Positions 60,848 through 64,000 of a DNA stretch of 64,000 nt are shown here, piece after piece; within the stretch, counting starts at the first letter, position 1, and the number at the start of each line of letters is the position of its first letter. The stretch comes from Marinospirillum celere (GTDB lineage: Bacteria; Pseudomonadota; Gammaproteobacteria; Pseudomonadales; Halomonadaceae). The stretch covers positions 248,001 through 312,000 of the forward strand of contig NZ_FOLH01000004.1 in NCBI RefSeq assembly GCF_900112235.1. Direction: 5' to 3'. Position numbers and translations under genes: made by a program. Under the pieces are notes generated by a model that saw only the letters and a program-made list of their open reading frames with translations, was not told the origin of the DNA and ran no database searches.

Positions 60848-62362
60848 ATGCTTGAACACTACGTGAAGAAAATCCTTCAGGCCCGGGTTTATGATGCCGC
60901 GCTGGAAACCCCTTTGTCTGAAGCCCGGTTTATGTCCAAGCGCTTGAACAACTCCGTCTGGATCAAGCGTGAAGACCTACAGCCGGTTTATTCTTTCAAG
61001 ATACGTGGTGCCTTCAACAAGATGGCTCAGCTTTCTGAAGCTGAAAAAGACCAGGGGGTTATCGCTGCCTCTGCCGGTAACCATGCCCAGGGCCTGGCCA
61101 TGGCAGCCAAACAAATGGGGGTTAAGGCAGTTATCGTGATGCCCAGAATTACCCCGGATATCAAGGTTCAGGCTGTGCGTGCCCGAGGTGCCCGGGTGAT
61201 TCTCAAAGGGGATGCTTTTGGTGAAGCCCTGGAGCATGCCCTGCAACTGGTCGAAGAAAAGGGCTATACCTACATCCCCCCCTATGATGACCCAGATGTG
61301 ATTGCCGGGCAGGGCACTATTGCCATGGAAATCCTGCATCAGCACCCGGACCCGATTGAAGCTATTTTTGTGCCCGTTGGCGGTGGCGGCTTGATTGCCG
61401 GGGTCGCGGCCTATGTTAAATACCTGCGCCCCGAGATTAAGGTTATCGGCGTCGAGGCTGAAGACTCAGCTTGCCTGGCTGCTGCGATGAAAGCTGGCCG
61501 TCGGGTTACCCTGAGCCAAGTGGGGATCTTTGCTGAAGGGGTAGCGGTTGCCCAAATCGGTAAGGAGCCCTTTAAGGTCTGCAAAGATTATGTCGATGAA
61601 GTAATTACCGTCACCACGGATGAAATCTGTGCTGCGGTCAAGGATATTTTTGAAGACACCCGTGCAGTTGCTGAACCCTCCGGTGCTTTGTCTCTGGCCG
61701 GTTTGAAAAAATATGTTGAGCAAACAGGAATCACCGAGTCTACTCTGATCTGCATCAACTCGGGCGCCAATACCAATTTTGATCGTTTGCAGCATATTGC
61801 CGAACGTACCGAACTGGGTGAAAAACGGGAAGCTATTCTTGCTGTTGGTATTCCCGAACGCCCCGGTAGCTTCAAGAATTTCTGCAAGGTGATCGGTCGT
61901 AAAAGAATGGTGACTGAATTCAATTACCGCTTTGCTGATCCTGAACAAGCGCAAATATATGTGGGGGTTCAGGTCAAACCTGATGGAACGGATCGGGAAG
62001 AATTAATCCTGGCTTTGCAGGAAGCCGATTATCCAGTGGTTGATTTAACAGATAATGAATTAGCGAAATTACATATCCGCCATCTAGGTGGTGGTCGTAC
62101 GGCCAGTGAAACCAATGAAGAAATCTATCGTTTTGAATTTCCAGAACGCCCCGGGGCTCTGTTAAATTTCCTCAATCATTTGGGGCACGACTGGAATATC
62201 TCGTTATTTCACTACCGTAACCATGGTGCAGCCTACGGCCGTGTCCTGGTGGGCTTCCAAGTGCAACAGGAAAACCGTATTCATGTTGAAGAATATCTCG
62301 ATAAAATCAGCTATCGCTATTGGCGCGAGACAGAAAATCCTGCTTATCGACTCTTTTTGTAA
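60848..62362 (+). CDS. ilvA: Threonine deaminase, biosynthetic
   Basis: A 504-residue PLP enzyme. The PLP Lys is residue 51 in PVYSFKIRGAF; SAGNHAQGLAM and the phosphate-binding GGGGLIAG follow. The C-terminal third holds two ACT-like domains (ERPGSFKNFCKVIG and ERPGALLNFLNHLG), so this is the isoleucine-inhibited biosynthetic form. The distance from rpiA (138 bp) leaves room for divergent promoters; I saw no branched-chain leader peptide with certainty. Confidence 0.97.
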   Translation: MLEHYVKKILQARVYDAALETPLSEARFMSKRLNNSVWIKREDLQPVYSFKIRGAFNKMAQLSEAEKDQGVIAASAGNHAQGLAMAAKQMGVKAVIVMPRITPDIKVQAVRARGARVILKGDAFGEALEHALQLVEEKGYTYIPPYDDPDVIAGQGTIAMEILHQHPDPIEAIFVPVGGGGLIAGVAAYVKYLRPEIKVIGVEAEDSACLAAAMKAGRRVTLSQVGIFAEGVAVAQIGKEPFKVCKDYVDEVITVTTDEICAAVKDIFEDTRAVAEPSGALSLAGLKKYVEQTGITESTLICINSGANTNFDRLQHIAERTELGEKREAILAVGIPERPGSFKNFCKVIGRKRMVTEFNYRFADPEQAQIYVGVQVKPDGTDREELILALQEADYPVVDLTDNELAKLHIRHLGGGRTASETNEEIYRFEFPERPGALLNFLNHLGHDWNISLFHYRNHGAAYGRVLVGFQVQQENRIHVEEYLDKISYRYWRETENPAYRLFL

Positions 62363-62406
62363 AATTAACGACTTGTTAATCGAGATAAAAAGGAATAAAT
62401 TGAATA

Positions 62407-62427
62407 AACCTTGAAGTCTTCAAGGTT
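62407..62427. repeat. 21-bp perfect palindrome downstream of ilvA
   Basis: AACCTTGAAG-T-CTTCAAGGTT is perfectly symmetric over 21 bp. It lies 45 bp after the ilvA stop and 50 bp before the small ORF. No T-run follows, so it could be an operator for that ORF or a weak terminator. Confidence 0.55.
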
Positions 62428-62477
62428 GAATATTCATTGCATCATCATTGCCAAGGGACGGCAAGAGGAGCTTAATT

Positions 62478-62555
62478 ATGAAAAAGAAACCTGATGTAAT
62501 GGTGGTACTTGTCCTGATCTTTGTAGCAGGCTTGCTCGTCACCAGTTTGATCTAA
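62478..62555 (+). CDS. 25-residue membrane micropeptide
   Basis: A frame from ATG 62478 to TAA 62553-62555 with a strong AGAGGAG ribosome site 7 nt upstream. The peptide has a basic start (MKKKPD) followed by a single hydrophobic helix of about 18 residues rich in Val and Leu. It ends one base before the stop of convergent fthC. I cannot name the family; the good ribosome site and typical basic-then-hydrophobic layout favour a real small membrane protein over chance. Confidence 0.55.
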   Translation: MKKKPDVMVVLVLIFVAGLLVTSLI

Positions 62556-62556
62556 G

Positions 62557-63186
62557 TTAGGTTCGGGTCCAATATAAAGCCGAAGCTGTTGCTAGCCCAT
62601 CCATGGGGACATCCCAACTGGCTTGGGGTAAGGAATCCACTTCCTGGCAAGCATGGGCCAAACCCAGCAGCAGAGGTCGTCTAGGACGGCTTCTGCTGAT
62701 ATCAAACGTTCGATCATAGAACCCACCTCCCATTCCCAAGCGTCCTCCTTGGCGATCAAAGCCCACCAAAGGCATTAAGACCAGATCCACAGCCCAGGGC
62801 TGAATCCGATGCACAGCTTTTAAGCCATAACCTTTGAGCTTGGGCTCAGCTATACCAAAACGATTGCAATCCATGGGTGTTTGGCCCGGTTGCCAGCGTA
62901 CAAACCAAAGGAGTCGAGGCAATGATGGGTGAAGTACGGGCAGATAAACTTTTTTACTCAAGCTCAGGGCCCGCTGGACCAAAGGGTAGGGGTCGATTTC
63001 ACCGTCACTGGGCAGATAAACCGCCAGGCTTTTGGCATTAATAAAAGCGGCTGTTTGGCTGAGTTGCTGGGCAAGGCCAACAGCGGCCTGGGTTTGTTCT
63101 TGTGGAGAAAGGGCTCGGCGACGACGACGCAGCTGCTGACGCAAGGCTTGTCGATCAGTGGAGCTGGGTAAGGGAAAAAAAGACAT
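62557..63186 (-). CDS. fthC: 5-formyltetrahydrofolate cyclo-ligase
   Basis: A 209-residue protein of the YgfA/MTHFS family with LRQQLRRRRRALSP at the N-terminus, YLPSDGEIDPYPLV, and the nucleotide-binding GGRLGMGGGFYDR near residue 155. It converts 5-formyl-THF to methenyl-THF. It lies immediately downstream of 6S RNA and zapA, the conserved gammaproteobacterial order in which 6S and ygfA are co-transcribed. Confidence 0.95.
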   Translation of the reverse strand: MSFFPLPSSTDRQALRQQLRRRRRALSPQEQTQAAVGLAQQLSQTAAFINAKSLAVYLPSDGEIDPYPLVQRALSLSKKVYLPVLHPSLPRLLWFVRWQPGQTPMDCNRFGIAEPKLKGYGLKAVHRIQPWAVDLVLMPLVGFDRQGGRLGMGGGFYDRTFDISRSRPRRPLLLGLAHACQEVDSLPQASWDVPMDGLATASALYWTRT

Positions 63187-63199
63187 GCATTAACTCGAT

Positions 63200-63382
63200 A
63201 AGTGCCCCAGAGTGCCGCTGTTGTCGTGGCCCTTGAACCCTAAAGTTCAAGGTGGAGGCAACCGGCCTACCGAAGGCTTTCCGCTACATGGCGGACCTGC
63301 TCACGGGTAGATCCAGGCGGCGTCCTTAGTAAAGATCATAGGCTCGAGGACGTGAGCAACTGGCGCACACTCCAGGGTTATC
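63200..63382 (-). ncRNA. ssrS: 6S RNA
   Basis: Lies between zapA and fthC, its conserved place. On the minus strand the 5' CCCTGGAGTG (63368-63377) pairs perfectly, allowing GU pairs, with the 3' CACTCTGGGG (63205-63214) to close the terminal stem. The 3' half contains CCTTGAAC-TTTAG-GGTTCAAGG, the hallmark hairpin of 6S RNA. Length is about 183 nt. It binds the sigma-70 holoenzyme and represses many promoters in stationary phase. End positions are approximate. Confidence 0.92.
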
Positions 63383-63407
63383 TCCAGTTTAACAAAGAAT
63401 GAATCCT

Positions 63408-63725
63408 TTAGGGGAGTTTTCGTGACTCCACCTGAGCTTCCAGTTCCTGAAGCGCTGAGTCTAATTTTTCGGTCAGGCGCGCAATCTGAACTTCATGATT
63501 ATGATTTGTATCATGACGCTGGAGCATCTCATTGGTTATGTTGAGTGCGGCCATAATCGACAGGCGCTCCATACTTAAAATTTTGCCTGCACGGCGAATT
63601 TCTGACATCTTCTCATTCAGATAACGAGCAGCGCGCAACAGATCCTCCTTTTCAGCGGGAGGACAGGCAATCAGGTATTTGCGATCCAGAAGAGTGATTT
63701 CAGTGGTATTCTTGTCGCTGCTCAT
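63408..63725 (-). CDS. zapA: Cell division protein ZapA
   Basis: A 105-residue protein with ITLLDRKYLIACPPAEKEDLLRAARYLNEKM, of which DRKYLIACPPAEKEDLLRAA is the core of the ZapA family, then a C-terminal coiled coil. It bundles FtsZ filaments at the division ring. It opens the zapA-6S-fthC unit. Confidence 0.95.
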   Translation of the reverse strand: MSSDKNTTEITLLDRKYLIACPPAEKEDLLRAARYLNEKMSEIRRAGKILSMERLSIMAALNITNEMLQRHDTNHNHEVQIARLTEKLDSALQELEAQVESRKLP

Positions 63726-63759
63726 TCGCAGGGCTCCAAAGCCAAATCAAGCAGCCTGT

Positions 63760-63788
63760 ACTATAGACCCGCATATTTTTGCGGTCAA
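63760..63788 (-). promoter_or_regulatory. Sigma-70 promoter of zapA
   Basis: On the minus strand TTGACC (63783-63788) and TATAGT (63760-63765) are separated by exactly 17 bp. Transcription would begin about 28 nt before the zapA ATG. Confidence 0.75.
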
Positions 63789-63863
63789 TTGTAAAAACTT
63801 GTTAGTGAATGCTAGCTTTTTATATCGGCAATTAACCCAAATTCAATAATAGATGAGAGTCGC

Positions 63864-64000
63864 ATGTCTTCAGATGCAGAAAAAAATCTACCCGTGTGCT
63901 TTGAAACCCTGGCAGATCTTTGTCTGAAATATCGGTGTTTTCAGTCACCTTCGCTGTTTCATGGGGTATTAACGGGCCAGCTTTGTGGTCAGGATAAGCT
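63864..64000 (+). CDS. UPF0149 (YgfB) family protein, N-terminal part (truncated by window edge)
   Basis: The frame starts at ATG 63864 and runs off the right edge, giving about 45 residues. The visible SPSLFHGVLTGQLCGQ matches the start of YgfB/UPF0149 proteins (a SPSELHGxLxGLLCG-type motif), and divergence from zapA is the conserved position of ygfB. YgfB family members have regulatory roles in other bacteria; nothing specific can be said here. Confidence 0.85.
   Translation, partial: MSSDAEKNLPVCFETLADLCLKYRCFQSPSLFHGVLTGQLCGQDK

Overview
This 64 kb window is chromosomal DNA from a gammaproteobacterium. It spans the origin-of-replication neighbourhood (mnmG, mnmE, yidC, rnpA, rpmH, dnaA, dnaN, recF, gyrB). 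Gene content (PilT/PilU, HemX/HemY, zapA-6S RNA-fthC, Kdo kinase, HldE, WaaA, PrkA), moderate GC and the synteny suggest an Oceanospirillales-like marine or aquatic lineage. That assignment is inference; no 16S rRNA gene is present. I saw no tRNA, rRNA, insertion sequence, prophage or CRISPR array. Most of the window is core genome, tightly packed and mostly colinear with the expected replication direction (almost all minus left of dnaA, plus from dnaA through gyrB, mixed further right).

Layout. 1-749: 5' part of prkA. 875-2860: a PAS protein and a chemoreceptor lacking its own PAS domain, which look like a two-protein energy-taxis receptor of the CetA/CetB type. 3059-7697: a zinc operon headed by a Zur-box-like sequence, encoding a 36-residue membrane peptide, ZnuC, ZnuB, a very His-rich ZnuA, then a DUF1007 protein and a NicO-type transporter. 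7737-11863: AI-2E-family permease, a coiled-coil protein coupled to a Na/Pi cotransporter, and an M23 peptidase. 11936-17728: xseA, yggT, proC, yggS and the divergent pilT-pilU. 17747-25139: a compact minus-strand run glmU-glmS-hemC-hemD-hemX-hemY. 25236-27671: mgtE and apbE, inserted between glmU and atpC. 27779-34823: complete F1Fo ATP synthase operon atpIBEFHAGDC with several intercistronic stem-loops. 34954-39190: parB, parA, rsmG, mnmG. 39191-39531 and 43194-43742: two non-coding, AT-rich segments with DnaA boxes that share a duplicated 35-bp block, the second being the likely oriC. 39532-43193: mnmE, yidC, rnpA, rpmH (no yidD). 43743-49932: dnaA-dnaN-recF-gyrB. 50002-53623: gmhB, glyS, glyQ. 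53677-59310: lipopolysaccharide core genes (GT4 glycosyltransferase, Kdo kinase, GT9 heptosyltransferase, hldE, waaA). 59360-62362: GST, rpiA, ilvA. 62478-63725: a 25-residue membrane peptide, fthC, 6S RNA, zapA; then the start of a divergent UPF0149 gene.

The most interesting items are the split receptor with a CZB-like domain that has lost two zinc ligands, the zinc operon with its leading micropeptide and DUF1007-NicO tail, the duplicated origin-like block flanking mnmE-yidC-rnpA-rpmH, the absence of yidD, and divergent LPS genes whose start codons overlap. None is proven to be a new system; all calls come from reading the sequence without database searches.
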